This document shows positions 1 through 8,586 of a DNA stretch of 56,411 bases, in pieces. Source of the stretch: Novosphingobium sp. (GTDB lineage Bacteria; Pseudomonadota; Alphaproteobacteria; Sphingomonadales; Sphingomonadaceae); the NCBI RefSeq assembly GCF_030696665.1, contig NZ_JAUYRV010000030.1, forward strand, positions 1 to 56,411. Reading direction: 5' to 3'. Positions within the stretch are counted from its first letter, which is position 1; every line of letters starts with the position of its first letter. The notes beneath the pieces are model-generated. The model had not been told where the DNA came from, searched no databases, and saw only the letters and a program-made list of their open reading frames with translations. Made by a program: the position numbers and the translations under genes.

Positions 1-398
1 AAAGCTTGCGGATCAATCCCGTGCCCTGCCAGCATGGCCAGCCAGCGATCCATTGCCGCCGGAGCAACCCGGCTCGCCAGCAAGCGCCCGTCGTGCGCGC
101 CAACCGCGACATGCTGTGCCGCCTCAAGCCCGCCCTGCACCAGCCCCAGCCGCTCCGCCGCAAGGGCCTGCGCCACCGGCATATCGGGCAGCGGCTTGTC
201 GATTACCGGAGCATCCGCCGCCGGAACCAGCACCGTCACCGCACCAGCCGCGCCCCACGGCGCGCTTTCGGCTTGCGCGTCAAAGGCCATTTCACGGCCA
301 AGCCCGCTCTCACCCACACGCCACCAACACCACGGCGCATCGGCCTGTGCAGGCAGCAGGACAATCAGCCCATCATCATAAGGCGTGGCAACAGCCAT
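1..398 (-). CDS. gspL: Type II secretion system protein GspL (partial, N-terminal part)
   Basis: The reverse strand reads open from an ATG at 398 to the window edge, about 132 codons with no stop. The N-terminus begins MAVATPYDDGLIVLLPAQ and continues through two Trp residues and an Ala/Leu-rich stretch, which resembles the actin-like cytoplasmic domain at the start of GspL. GspL recruits the GspE ATPase to the inner membrane. The start lies 6 nt after the gspG stop, so it belongs to the same operon. The C-terminal membrane and periplasmic part is outside the window. The family call rests on the N-terminal pattern and the operon position, so it is likely but not certain. The minor pseudopilin genes usually found between gspG and gspL are absent here. 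Confidence 0.72.
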   Translation of the reverse strand, partial: MAVATPYDDGLIVLLPAQADAPWCWWRVGESGLGREMAFDAQAESAPWGAAGAVTVLVPAADAPVIDKPLPDMPVAQALAAERLGLVQGGLEAAQHVAVGAHDGRLLASRVAPAAMDRWLAMLAGHGIDPQA

Positions 399-404
399 CT
401 GTCG

Positions 405-872
405 TCAGTTCTGACCAGCGTAGATGTCAGCGTTCAGATCGGTCCCGCCCGGTTGCCCATCGGCCCCAAGCGAGAAGATCTCGAACGGCTTCCCGTCACG
501 CCCCGGTGCCTGATACTGATAAGCATGGCCCCACGGGTCGGTAGGAATGTCTTTTACGTAACCGCCCGAACGATAGTTCTGCGGCATGGAAAGGTTGGCG
601 GGCGGCGTCTTCAGCGCGTTCAGCCCTTCGCCCAACCCCGGATAACTCGCCATGTCGAGCCGGTACATTTCCATGCCCTGTTCCAGCGTGGAAATGTCGC
701 TGCGCGCCTTCACCACCATCGCCTTGTCCTGACTCGGCAGCACGTTGATCAGCACTACCGTGGCCAGCAGGCCGATAATGAAGATCACCACCATCAGTTC
801 GACAAGGCTGAAGCCGTTGCGGCGGCGCTTGTCCTCGGTTTCGGGAGTTTCAGGTGCGGTTTGGTCGGTCAT
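405..872 (-). CDS. gspG: Type II secretion major pseudopilin GspG
   Basis: GspG is the main subunit of the periplasmic pseudopilus that pushes substrates through the secretin. The protein is about 155 aa. It has a prepilin peptidase site G^FSLVE near residue 20, with Glu at +5, followed by a hydrophobic helix (MVVIFIIGLLATVVLINVL). The C-terminal part keeps the family pattern YPGLGEGLNAL, DPWGHAYQY and FSLGADGQPGG, which includes the calcium-loop region. I prefer the ATG at 872. A TTG at 878 overlaps the gspF stop (TTGA) and is the alternative start. Length and motifs are normal for the family, and it sits in a tightly packed gspC-G operon. Confidence 0.95.
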   Translation of the reverse strand: MTDQTAPETPETEDKRRRNGFSLVELMVVIFIIGLLATVVLINVLPSQDKAMVVKARSDISTLEQGMEMYRLDMASYPGLGEGLNALKTPPANLSMPQNYRSGGYVKDIPTDPWGHAYQYQAPGRDGKPFEIFSLGADGQPGGTDLNADIYAGQN

Positions 873-874
873 GG

Positions 875-2104
875 TCAAAGTCCGGTAAGGTTCTGAAGCT
901 GCAAAATCGGCAGCAGGATGGCCAGAATGATGAGCGCCACAGCCGTGCCCATCAGCACGATAATCGCAGGTTCCAGCAGCGCCATCATCGCCGCGGTGAA
1001 AGCCTCGAACTCGCGCTCAAGATAATCGGCGGCACGCTCCAGCATGGTGCCCAGTTGCCCCGCCGCCTCGCCACTGGCCGCCAGATAGACCAGCAGCGGC
1101 GGAAATGTCCCAGCCTCACGCAGCGCGGTGGAAAGCGACCCGCCCGCGCGCACCTTCTCGGAAATCCCCGCCAGCGATTGCGCCTGCACCGCATTGGAAA
1201 CGGTGCGCGTCGCCAGCCGCAGCCCATCGACCAGCGGCAACCGCGCCTCGATCATCGTAGCCAAGGTACGCGCCAGAGACGCGGCATGAACATCGCGGAT
1301 CAACTTGCCGATGAACGGTATGCGCAGCAGCCCGCCGTCAAAGCGCAGCTTGAACGCCGGTTGCCGCAGTGCGCGGACAAAGCCCAGCACACCCAGCGCC
1401 ATCAGCAGCAACAACGCCCACCACCACGCGCTCACAAACTGCGAAATCCCGATCACCACGCGTGTCAGCATCGGCAATTGCCGCGCCGCATTGTCAAACT
1501 GCTCCACCACGCGCGGCACGACCGAGATCATCAACCCGGTCACCACGGCAATCGCCACCAGCGAAAGCACTATGGGATAGGCCAGCGCCGCAATGATCTT
1601 GCCGCGCACCATCGCCTGTTTTTCCAGCATATCGGCCAGACGGTCGGCAATCTGGGGCAGACTGCCGGAATTCTCGCCCGCCGCAATCATCGCGCGGTAG
1701 ATCGGCGGAAAGCTCGGCTCTTCGCGCCGCATCGCCTCGGCCAAGGGCAAACCCTCGGTGATCCCGGCGTGGACGTTGCTCAAAATCCCCTGCGCCTTGG
1801 GCTTTTCGGTCTGCCGCGCAATCGTGCGCAGGGTTTCTTCCAGCGGGCTGACCACCATCAGCGACGACAATTGCCGCGTGAACAGCGCCAGTTGCTTGGC
1901 CGAAAGCTTGGTGGCGAACCACGCAATGCCGCTGGTGCTGGTCGCCGCGCGCCGGGCCGAAGTGACCGCATCGGCGCTGATCGTCACCACAAACCATTCG
2001 CGCGCGGTCAGCTTGTCACGCGCCACAGCTTCGCTCGCCGCCTCGATCGCGCCGCGCCGTTCGGCCCCCTTGGGGTCAATCGCGTGATAGGCAAAGCGGG
2101 CCAT
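875..2104 (-). CDS. gspF: Type II secretion inner-membrane platform protein GspF
   Basis: GspF is the polytopic platform protein that connects the GspE ATPase to the pseudopilus. The 409-aa product starts MARFAYHAIDPKGAERRG, the usual GspF opening. It has two repeated cytoplasmic T2SF domains (roughly residues 70-195 and 270-395), each followed by hydrophobic segments, for example near residues 165-190 and 215-240 and at the C-terminus (IIVLMGTAVALIILAILLPI). Conserved family patterns include LFTRQLSSLM and ALLEPAIIVLMG. Its ATG overlaps the gspE stop by one base (TGATG), so translation is probably coupled. Confidence 0.95.
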   Translation of the reverse strand: MARFAYHAIDPKGAERRGAIEAASEAVARDKLTAREWFVVTISADAVTSARRAATSTSGIAWFATKLSAKQLALFTRQLSSLMVVSPLEETLRTIARQTEKPKAQGILSNVHAGITEGLPLAEAMRREEPSFPPIYRAMIAAGENSGSLPQIADRLADMLEKQAMVRGKIIAALAYPIVLSLVAIAVVTGLMISVVPRVVEQFDNAARQLPMLTRVVIGISQFVSAWWWALLLLMALGVLGFVRALRQPAFKLRFDGGLLRIPFIGKLIRDVHAASLARTLATMIEARLPLVDGLRLATRTVSNAVQAQSLAGISEKVRAGGSLSTALREAGTFPPLLVYLAASGEAAGQLGTMLERAADYLEREFEAFTAAMMALLEPAIIVLMGTAVALIILAILLPILQLQNLTGL

Positions 2105-3618
2105 CAGCCGTCCCGCCGCATGATACGCGCGGCCTCTTCCGGGCTGGTCACGCCATCGAGCACCATGCGCCGCACCGCCTTGGCCAGCGTGGGCGAATCC
2201 GCAAAGGCGTGGCGCGCAATCGCCGCTTCATCGGCATTGTCGTGGATCATCTGGCGGATCACATCATCCACCCGCAGCGCCTCGAACACGCCAACACGGC
2301 CCTGATAGCCAGTCTGCGCACAGTGTTCGCAACCCTTGGCGGTCCAGACCATCCGTACCTTCTTGATGCCCAGCACTTCGGCCATGCCGGGATCGATCTC
2401 ACGCTCTTCCCGGCAGTGGGGGCACAACCGCCGCACCAGCCGCTGCGCAATCACCGCGCGCAGAGTGGAGGCGAGCAGGAACGGCTCCACCCCCATATCG
2501 CGCATCCGCGTGATCGCGCCCGCCGCATCGTTGGTGTGGACGGTGGACAGCACCAGATGCCCGGTCAGCGATGCCTGCACCGCAATGTCAGCCGTCTCCC
2601 GATCACGGATTTCGCCGACCATCACCACATCGGGATCCTGCCGCAAAATCGCCCGCAGACCGGCGGCAAAGGTCAGCCCCACCTTGGAATTGACCTGCGT
2701 CTGCCCCACGCCATCCACAGCGTATTCCACAGGGTCTTCCACAGTCAGGATATTACGCGCGCCATCGTTCAACCCGCGCAATGCGGCGTAGAGCGTGGTC
2801 GTTTTCCCCGAACCGGTAGGCCCGGTGACCAGCACGATGCCGTTGGGTTCCGCCACCGCGCGGCGCAACGTGTCCTCGGCCTTCGGGTCGAGGCCAAGCT
2901 GGACCAGATCGATCCCGGCGTTTTCCTTGTCGAGCAGGCGCATCACCACCCGCTCACCCGCGCGGTTGGGCAGGGTGGAGACTCGGACGTCGACCAGTTT
3001 TCCGCCCAAACTCAACGAGATGCGCCCGTCCTGCGGCACGCGCCGTTCCGCAATATCCAGCCGCGCCATCACCTTGATACGACTGACCAGCACGGGCGCG
3101 ACATGCGGCGGCATGCGCAATTTCTCGGTCAACACGCCATCGACGCGCATCCGCACCACCAGCGCGGTTTCATACGGCTCGATGTGGATGTCCGACACGC
3201 CCTGACGCAAGCTTTCGGCGATCAGGCCGTTGATGAGGCGGATGGCGGGCGCATCGTCGGCGCTGTCCAGCAGGTCTTCGGCAGACGGGAGGCCGAGGGC
3301 GAGCGGGTCCAGTCCGTCGCCTGCAATGCCCATGTCACCGGCCACTGCGGCAGCGGCGCCGTCGACCGCATAAACCTCTGACAACAGACGCTCAAAGTCA
3401 CCTTGGTGCACTTTATGTGCAGTTAGGTGTCGTTCGGAAACACGCCTGATTTCCAGCAATGCGAGCGGATCGCCACCCTCACGCAGGGCCACCACCATCT
3501 CGGTGTCGGTCACGCTTTCCACCAGCACGCCCCGGTCCCGCGCGAAGGCATAGGGCACATGCGGCACGGCATTTTCCACCTGCACGGTCAGCCCCTCGAT
3601 GTCCTGCGCGCTGTCCAC
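2104..3618 (-). CDS. gspE: Type II secretion ATPase GspE
   Basis: GspE is the cytoplasmic hexameric ATPase that powers pseudopilus assembly. The product is about 504 aa from a GTG at 3618, which lies 4 nt after the gspD stop and has GGGA about 9 nt upstream. A further GTG at 3681 would add 21 residues and overlap gspD by 59 nt. Visible motifs are Walker A GPTGSGKTT (about residue 267), the Asp box LTVEDPVEY, Walker B VVMVGEIRD, the His box VHTNDAAGAI, and a C-terminal zinc motif with paired CxxC (CPHC...CEHC). All catalytic elements are intact. The N-terminal GspL-binding part (HVPYAFARDRGVL) is also typical. Confidence 0.95.
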   Translation of the reverse strand: MDSAQDIEGLTVQVENAVPHVPYAFARDRGVLVESVTDTEMVVALREGGDPLALLEIRRVSERHLTAHKVHQGDFERLLSEVYAVDGAAAAVAGDMGIAGDGLDPLALGLPSAEDLLDSADDAPAIRLINGLIAESLRQGVSDIHIEPYETALVVRMRVDGVLTEKLRMPPHVAPVLVSRIKVMARLDIAERRVPQDGRISLSLGGKLVDVRVSTLPNRAGERVVMRLLDKENAGIDLVQLGLDPKAEDTLRRAVAEPNGIVLVTGPTGSGKTTTLYAALRGLNDGARNILTVEDPVEYAVDGVGQTQVNSKVGLTFAAGLRAILRQDPDVVMVGEIRDRETADIAVQASLTGHLVLSTVHTNDAAGAITRMRDMGVEPFLLASTLRAVIAQRLVRRLCPHCREEREIDPGMAEVLGIKKVRMVWTAKGCEHCAQTGYQGRVGVFEALRVDDVIRQMIHDNADEAAIARHAFADSPTLAKAVRRMVLDGVTSPEEAARIMRRDG

Positions 3619-3622
3619 CGGA

Positions 3623-5884
3623 TCAGTCCCGCGCGCTGCTCGGCGGAAGTTCGGACTGTTCGAGCGGACCGGGCGTTGCACGCGGGCGGATCAGCGTATC
3701 GCCGGGAGCCACCACCGCCACTTGTGCAGAGGGTGCAGCGGGCAGGCTCGCACCCATGTAATCCACGATCAACTCGTCGATGCTCGGTTCCCGCTTGGGA
3801 TCAAACGTCGTCTGCGCATCGCGCACGGTGCCATAGCGGCGCGCGGCCAGTGCCTGCCGGTCAGCCGCATTGCGCAGGATCGTCGGGCGGATGAACACCA
3901 TCAGGTTGGTCTTCACCCGGCTGCGCGCGCGGGATTTGAAGACCTCGCCAATGATCGGAAGATCGCCGAGGAACGGCACTTTCTGCAGGGTGCGCTGCTC
4001 GTTATCATCCAGCAACCCGCCCAGCGCCACGATCTCGCGGTCACCCACGGTCACGGTCGTCTTGATCTCACGCTTGTTGATGATCAGTTCGTTCGACGTG
4101 CGTGAGACGGTGCCCGCAATCGAGCTGACTTCCTGCCGCAGGTCCAGCCGCACGAGGTTTCCGGCGTTGATCTGCGGGGTTACGTCCAGCTCGATGCCCA
4201 CGTTCTGGCGCTGGATCGTGCGGAAGGTATCGCTGAAATTGCCGCCCGACAGCGCCTCTCCGGTGGTGATCGGCACTTCCTGCCCGAACAGGATCGAGGC
4301 GGGGACGTTGTTGTTGGTTGTGATGTGCGGGGTGGACAGGATGTTCGAATCCTTGTCCGTCTGCACCGCATTGATCAGCGCGCCAAGGTAGGTGTCCTTG
4401 GCCAACTCGGTCAGGAAGCCGGTATAGCCTCCGCTGGCCGAAAGCGCCTTGCTGGCGGCGTTTTCCAGCAGCAGATCACCGGCGGTGCTGTTGGTCGATG
4501 TCGTTACCGTATCGCCGTTGATCACGGTCGTCGTCTGGTTCAGCGTATCTGCCAGAAACCCGCCCGCCAGATCGATGATGTTGGGCGAGGAGTTGGAGAA
4601 GTTGGTGACGGTGAACGGCTTGTCCTTGCCGCCGAACAGCAGCTGAACGCCCAGTTCGCGCGCCACGTTGTTCGATACTTCGACGATGATCGCTTCAACC
4701 AGAACCTGCTGCTGCGGCATGTCCAACTGGCGGATCAGATCGGTAATGCGGCGCTGATCGTCAGCCGGGGCGGCAATGATGATGGCGTTTGCACCCGGAT
4801 AGCGAGTGATCGTGGCGGTGCCGCGCCCGTTGGCCAGCTTGATCGGGCCATTGCCGAGCCCGCCAGCCGTTGCACCGATGGGGCTGGTGGCATTGCCGCC
4901 GGCGGCCGCTGCCTGCCCGGTGGAGCCTTGCGTTCCGGCAGATGACGTGCCGCTGCCGCCCACGCCGCCAAGCGAGATGGGCGCAGCGCTGGCCGAGGTA
5001 ACTTCACCGCCGCCCTGCCCGCCGAGTAAGCGTTCCAGCACGGGAACGAGCACAGCCGAATCTGCATGGTCGAGCCAGATGACCTTGATTTCGCCGCCCG
5101 CTGCCGCGCGGGCATCAAGCTGGCGCGCCATTGCGGCCATCTTGGCCAGCGTGGCCGGTTCACCGCGCATCAGCACGGCATTGGCGCTGTCCACCGCGAC
5201 GACGGTGGCGAGCGAGCGCCCGCCTTCACCGCCTGCAGGGACCAGTTGCGTCAGCGCCGTGGCAATTTCGCGCGCACCGGCGTGATCGAGCATCACGGTC
5301 TGCGTGGCGGCGTTATCACGGTCTATATCGGCCAGCAGCGCGCGGATGCGGCGCATGTTGTCAGCATAGTCCACCACCACCAGCGAATTGCCGGACTTGT
5401 TGGCGGTGATTGCGCCTTCCTTGCTGATCAGCGGGCGCAGCGTTTCCACCGCTTGCGCCGCGTCCACCGCGCGCAGGCGGATCACTTCGGTGACCATCTG
5501 GCTTTGCATCGCGCCACGGCTGCCGATGCGGGTAGGATTGCTGGCCGCGCCATCGGCGGGCTGAATGCGGAATGCACCGTTGCCGGTGGGCACGGCGACA
5601 AGGCCGTTGGCGCGCAGGGTGGAAAGGAACACTTCGAAGTATTCCGAGCGGCTGAGCGCACGATCAGACACGACGCTGATCTTGGCCTGCACGCGGCTGT
5701 CCACGATGAAGGTGCGGCCGGTGACTTCGGCAGCATCAGCCACGAAAGCGCGGATGTCCGCCTCGCGCACGTTGAGCGTGTACTGCGCCAATGCGGCTTG
5801 CGGTACGGCGAGCGCGAGGGCGGCGGCTCCGAGGAGCATCTTCGGAGCGAGAAGCTTACGCAGGTTCATGGTGAAAGCATTCAT
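3623..5884 (-). CDS. gspD: Type II secretion outer-membrane secretin GspD
   Basis: GspD forms the outer-membrane channel of the type II system. The 753-aa protein begins with a signal peptide ending near ALAVPQAALAQ. N0-N3 periplasmic domains follow (roughly residues 35-390) and then the secretin core, with EVPITTGEALSGG, VGIELDVTPQI and the C-terminal VGDREIVALGGLLDDNE and VPFLGDLPIIGEVF signatures. Between N2 and N3 (about residues 290-345) is a Gly/Ser/Ala-rich low-complexity insert. The start codon overlaps the gspC stop (ATGA at 5881-5884). The C-terminus has a Pro-rich tail with no obvious pilotin-binding motif. Confidence 0.96.
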   Translation of the reverse strand: MNAFTMNLRKLLAPKMLLGAAALALAVPQAALAQYTLNVREADIRAFVADAAEVTGRTFIVDSRVQAKISVVSDRALSRSEYFEVFLSTLRANGLVAVPTGNGAFRIQPADGAASNPTRIGSRGAMQSQMVTEVIRLRAVDAAQAVETLRPLISKEGAITANKSGNSLVVVDYADNMRRIRALLADIDRDNAATQTVMLDHAGAREIATALTQLVPAGGEGGRSLATVVAVDSANAVLMRGEPATLAKMAAMARQLDARAAAGGEIKVIWLDHADSAVLVPVLERLLGGQGGGEVTSASAAPISLGGVGGSGTSSAGTQGSTGQAAAAGGNATSPIGATAGGLGNGPIKLANGRGTATITRYPGANAIIIAAPADDQRRITDLIRQLDMPQQQVLVEAIIVEVSNNVARELGVQLLFGGKDKPFTVTNFSNSSPNIIDLAGGFLADTLNQTTTVINGDTVTTSTNSTAGDLLLENAASKALSASGGYTGFLTELAKDTYLGALINAVQTDKDSNILSTPHITTNNNVPASILFGQEVPITTGEALSGGNFSDTFRTIQRQNVGIELDVTPQINAGNLVRLDLRQEVSSIAGTVSRTSNELIINKREIKTTVTVGDREIVALGGLLDDNEQRTLQKVPFLGDLPIIGEVFKSRARSRVKTNLMVFIRPTILRNAADRQALAARRYGTVRDAQTTFDPKREPSIDELIVDYMGASLPAAPSAQVAVVAPGDTLIRPRATPGPLEQSELPPSSARD

Positions 5885-6759
5885 GGAGCGAGGGTTATCG
5901 CAAGAGGAAGCTGGCGATCACCGCGCTTGACGGTGACCGAGATCGAAGCGCCGGGACGCAGTGCGGCAGAGAGCGTGGCGGCATCTGGCGCGCCAGTAAC
6001 GGGCTTGCCATCGATGGCCTGAATCACGTCTCCGGGCTGGAATCCGGCGGCGCGGAACGTGCTGCCATCGCCCGAGGACAGGACTTCGAGGCCGATGACG
6101 CGCCCACCTTCGGCACGGGGACCGAAGTTTACGCCAGAGCGCAGGGCATCGACACTGATTGCACCACCCGCTGTGCCGGTTGCCGGCGGCGGGGCGACGG
6201 GATTGGCGGCAACCACCTTGGCCGCATCGGGTGCGGCACTGGACTGGTCGATATACAGCAGTTCCTTTGCGCCGTTGCGCGCAAGTTCCACATGATCGAA
6301 GGCAACGGCGGCGAGGGTGACGCCGGGCTGCACTTCGGCCCCGACGCGATAGACCTGCTGCAACCCGTCACCGCCTGCAATGATTGCAGTGCCGCCGCCG
6401 CCTGGCGTGGCACGCGTGGCAAACAGGGTAAGCGCAAGCGAAGTGACCGCGCCTGCGGATTCGGCCTGTGCGATAGGTGCGCCACGGTTGAACGGATCGA
6501 CACTGGCGAAAAGGGCGGCGCGGGCAGAAGGAGCCATCATGCGCACGCCCTGCGGCTTCCAGTTGCCAAGCGGCGAGACTGGCGTGACCAGCGCCCAGAC
6601 CAAGGCCGCGCCGAGAAGTGCGATAACCACGGCCAGCGCCCACCACAGCACGGCGTGCAGTGACGGCAAGCCGGAAATGTTTCCCGGCCGTGCCAATGGC
6701 GTTCCCAGCGTGATTCCCCCGAATCTCAAACGCGTTTTCCCTTCCGAAAGCGCAGGCAT
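5881..6759 (-). CDS. gspC: Type II secretion inner-membrane protein GspC
   Basis: GspC links the secretin to the inner-membrane platform. From the ATG at 6759 (MPALSEGKTRL, with GAGG about 10 nt upstream) the product is about 292 aa. An upstream ATG at 6825 would add 22 residues without a better ribosome site. There is one membrane segment (AVLWWALAVVIALLGAALVW). A periplasmic HR domain follows, with the family pattern FATRATPGGGGTAIIAGGDG. A C-terminal PDZ domain contains FQPGDVIQAIDGKPV. It is the first gene of the operon and is divergent from the NUDIX gene, so the operon promoter should lie in the short gap 6760-6881. Confidence 0.9.
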   Translation of the reverse strand: MPALSEGKTRLRFGGITLGTPLARPGNISGLPSLHAVLWWALAVVIALLGAALVWALVTPVSPLGNWKPQGVRMMAPSARAALFASVDPFNRGAPIAQAESAGAVTSLALTLFATRATPGGGGTAIIAGGDGLQQVYRVGAEVQPGVTLAAVAFDHVELARNGAKELLYIDQSSAAPDAAKVVAANPVAPPPATGTAGGAISVDALRSGVNFGPRAEGGRVIGLEVLSSGDGSTFRAAGFQPGDVIQAIDGKPVTGAPDAATLSAALRPGASISVTVKRGDRQLPLAITLAP

Positions 6760-6881
6760 AGCTGCATGGCCTCGATTCACAAACGCCTGCCGCCAATCGA
6801 TCCTTCGTGAAGCCCAAGCAGTCAAATGCTACGGTGGTGTGACAAAGGAATGGCAATCCCGACCAGCCGCCGCCGAAGCGG

Positions 6882-7397
6882 ATGACAAGCAGCACGCGAT
6901 GGGTCAGAGTCAACCAGATGCTGTCCTTTCTGCCCGGCCCGGTTCATCGCATGGCGCTACGCACCGCGCACCGATTGCGTCTGCACTGGTGGCGGCTGAC
7001 GAAGCGCAAGGTGCGTGGATGCAACGTGATTGCCGCCAATGCCGAGGGGCACGTGCTGCTGGTGCGGCACAGTTATCATGCGCGCGATACATGGATGTTG
7101 CCCGGCGGCGGGCTTGGCCGCGATGAAAGCCCGCTGGGCACAGCGGCGCGCGAATTGCGCGAAGAGACGGGCTGCGTTTTGCGGGGGGCAGTGCACGTTG
7201 GCACAGTAACGATCAATCGCAACGGCTGGACCAACCTGATCGAACTGGTGAGCGGACAGGCCGACGGCACGCCTGCCCCGGACGGGCGCGAGATTGAGGA
7301 GGCACGATTCTTCGCGCCCGATGCTTTGCCTGAGAATACCAGCGGCCCGGTGCGTGAGATGATTGCGAAGGGGCGTCAGAACGGCAATTCGGCCTGA
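6882..7397 (+). CDS. NUDIX hydrolase
   Basis: The product is 171 aa. A complete NUDIX box, from GGGLGRDE to RELREETG (about residues 77-99), has the Glu residues that bind metal and hydrolyse a nucleoside-diphosphate-linked substrate. The fold's preceding strand (GNVLLVRHSY-like) and following strand (TVTINRNGWTNLIEL) are present. The substrate cannot be read from the sequence. The N-terminal 40 residues are basic and hydrophobic and may be partly upstream of the true start; an in-frame ATG at 6918 is an alternative. Its 3' end overlaps the convergent dinB gene by 22 nt. Confidence 0.88.
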   Translation: MTSSTRWVRVNQMLSFLPGPVHRMALRTAHRLRLHWWRLTKRKVRGCNVIAANAEGHVLLVRHSYHARDTWMLPGGGLGRDESPLGTAARELREETGCVLRGAVHVGTVTINRNGWTNLIELVSGQADGTPAPDGREIEEARFFAPDALPENTSGPVREMIAKGRQNGNSA

Positions 7398-8512
7398 AGC
7401 ACCGGGACGATTGCGGCCTCTTCGGCTTCGTCCGGATCCTCGCCCTCAAGCGCAGAGAGGGTCAGCCCCATCAGGCGGATCGGCTTGGGCAACGGCAATT
7501 GCGCATCGAGCAGTTCGCGGGAGAGCGCGGCGAATTCGGCGCGGTCGGCAATCGTGCGGGGCAATGATTTCGCACGGGTGCAGGGGCTGAAATCGTTGTA
7601 TTTCATCTTGAGCGTAACAGTGCGGCCCTTTGCGCTGCTGCGCTCGATCCGCTCCCACACGATGTCGATGATATGCTCCAGCGTTTCGCGCAGCGCGCTG
7701 CCTGAAGAGATGTCACGCTCAAACGTGCGTTCACCACCGACGGATTTGCGCGGGCGATCAGCCTTCACCTGCCGCAGATCGATGCCGCGCACTGCCCGAT
7801 AGAGATAGTCGGCAAGACTGCCGAAGTTTGCGCGCAGGAAGGCGAGGTCTTTTTCCCTGATGTCTGCGCCGGTCTCTATGCCCAGCTTGGCCATCTTTTC
7901 CGCGCCGCGCGGGCCGATCCCGTGGAAGCGGCGGACAGGCAGCGCGGCGACGAAGGCGGTGCCCTCACCCGGACGGATCACGCACAGGCCATCGGGCTTG
8001 TTCTGATCGCTCGCGATCTTGGCGAGGAACTTGTTGTACGAAACACCCGCGCTGGCGGTGAGACCGGTCTCGGCACGGATGCGCTGGCGGATCAGTTCGG
8101 CAATGCGCGTGGCCGACCCGATGCCGCGCACGTCGTCGGTCACATCAAGATAGGCCTCATCCAGCGAGAGCGGTTCGACGTGCGGGGTGAAGTGCAGAAA
8201 AACAGCGCGGATCTGCTGCGACACGGCCTTGTACACATCGAAGCGCGGCCTGCGGAAGATCAGATCGGGGCACAACTGCGCCGCGCGGGCCGACGGCATG
8301 GCCGAGCGCACGCCGAACTTGCGCGCTTCATAACTGGCCGCGGCAACCACGCCTCGGCCAGAGGAGCCGCCAACCGCGACCGGAAGTCCGCGCAGGGAGG
8401 GTTCATCGCGCTGCTCCACGCTGGCGAAGAAAGCATCCATATCGACGTGAATAATTTTGCGGATGCCGGTCGCTGTGCGGTCAGGTTCAAGATCTTTGGC
8501 TGGCGACTCCAT
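7376..8512 (-). CDS. dinB: DNA polymerase IV (Y-family translesion polymerase)
   Basis: This is an error-prone polymerase that bypasses damaged template bases. The 378-aa protein has the Y-family palm motif IIHVDMDAFFASVEQRD (about residues 20-36), the fingers pattern VVAAASYEARKFGVRSAMPS, the second catalytic site LSLDEAYLDVT, and a helix-hairpin-helix region (ALPVRRFHGIGPRGAEK). The little-finger domain occupies the C-terminus. It ends ...VPVLQAELPF, which resembles a beta-clamp binding peptide (QAELPF, compare QxxLF). No LexA box could be identified with confidence in the 74-nt gap to the divergent exporter gene. Confidence 0.96.
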   Translation of the reverse strand: MESPAKDLEPDRTATGIRKIIHVDMDAFFASVEQRDEPSLRGLPVAVGGSSGRGVVAAASYEARKFGVRSAMPSARAAQLCPDLIFRRPRFDVYKAVSQQIRAVFLHFTPHVEPLSLDEAYLDVTDDVRGIGSATRIAELIRQRIRAETGLTASAGVSYNKFLAKIASDQNKPDGLCVIRPGEGTAFVAALPVRRFHGIGPRGAEKMAKLGIETGADIREKDLAFLRANFGSLADYLYRAVRGIDLRQVKADRPRKSVGGERTFERDISSGSALRETLEHIIDIVWERIERSSAKGRTVTLKMKYNDFSPCTRAKSLPRTIADRAEFAALSRELLDAQLPLPKPIRLMGLTLSALEGEDPDEAEEAAIVPVLQAELPF

Positions 8513-8586
8513 GCCGTCACGCTAGCCCCTTTTGCAGCGCAACATAAAGGGTAGGAATCGTGGCCGATCTGGGCCACTAGATCGTT

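Noticed and set aside
854..2305. 483-codon plus-strand frame over gspF
   Set aside because: It is antisense to a complete GspF, with His/Gln/Arg-rich composition and no motif.
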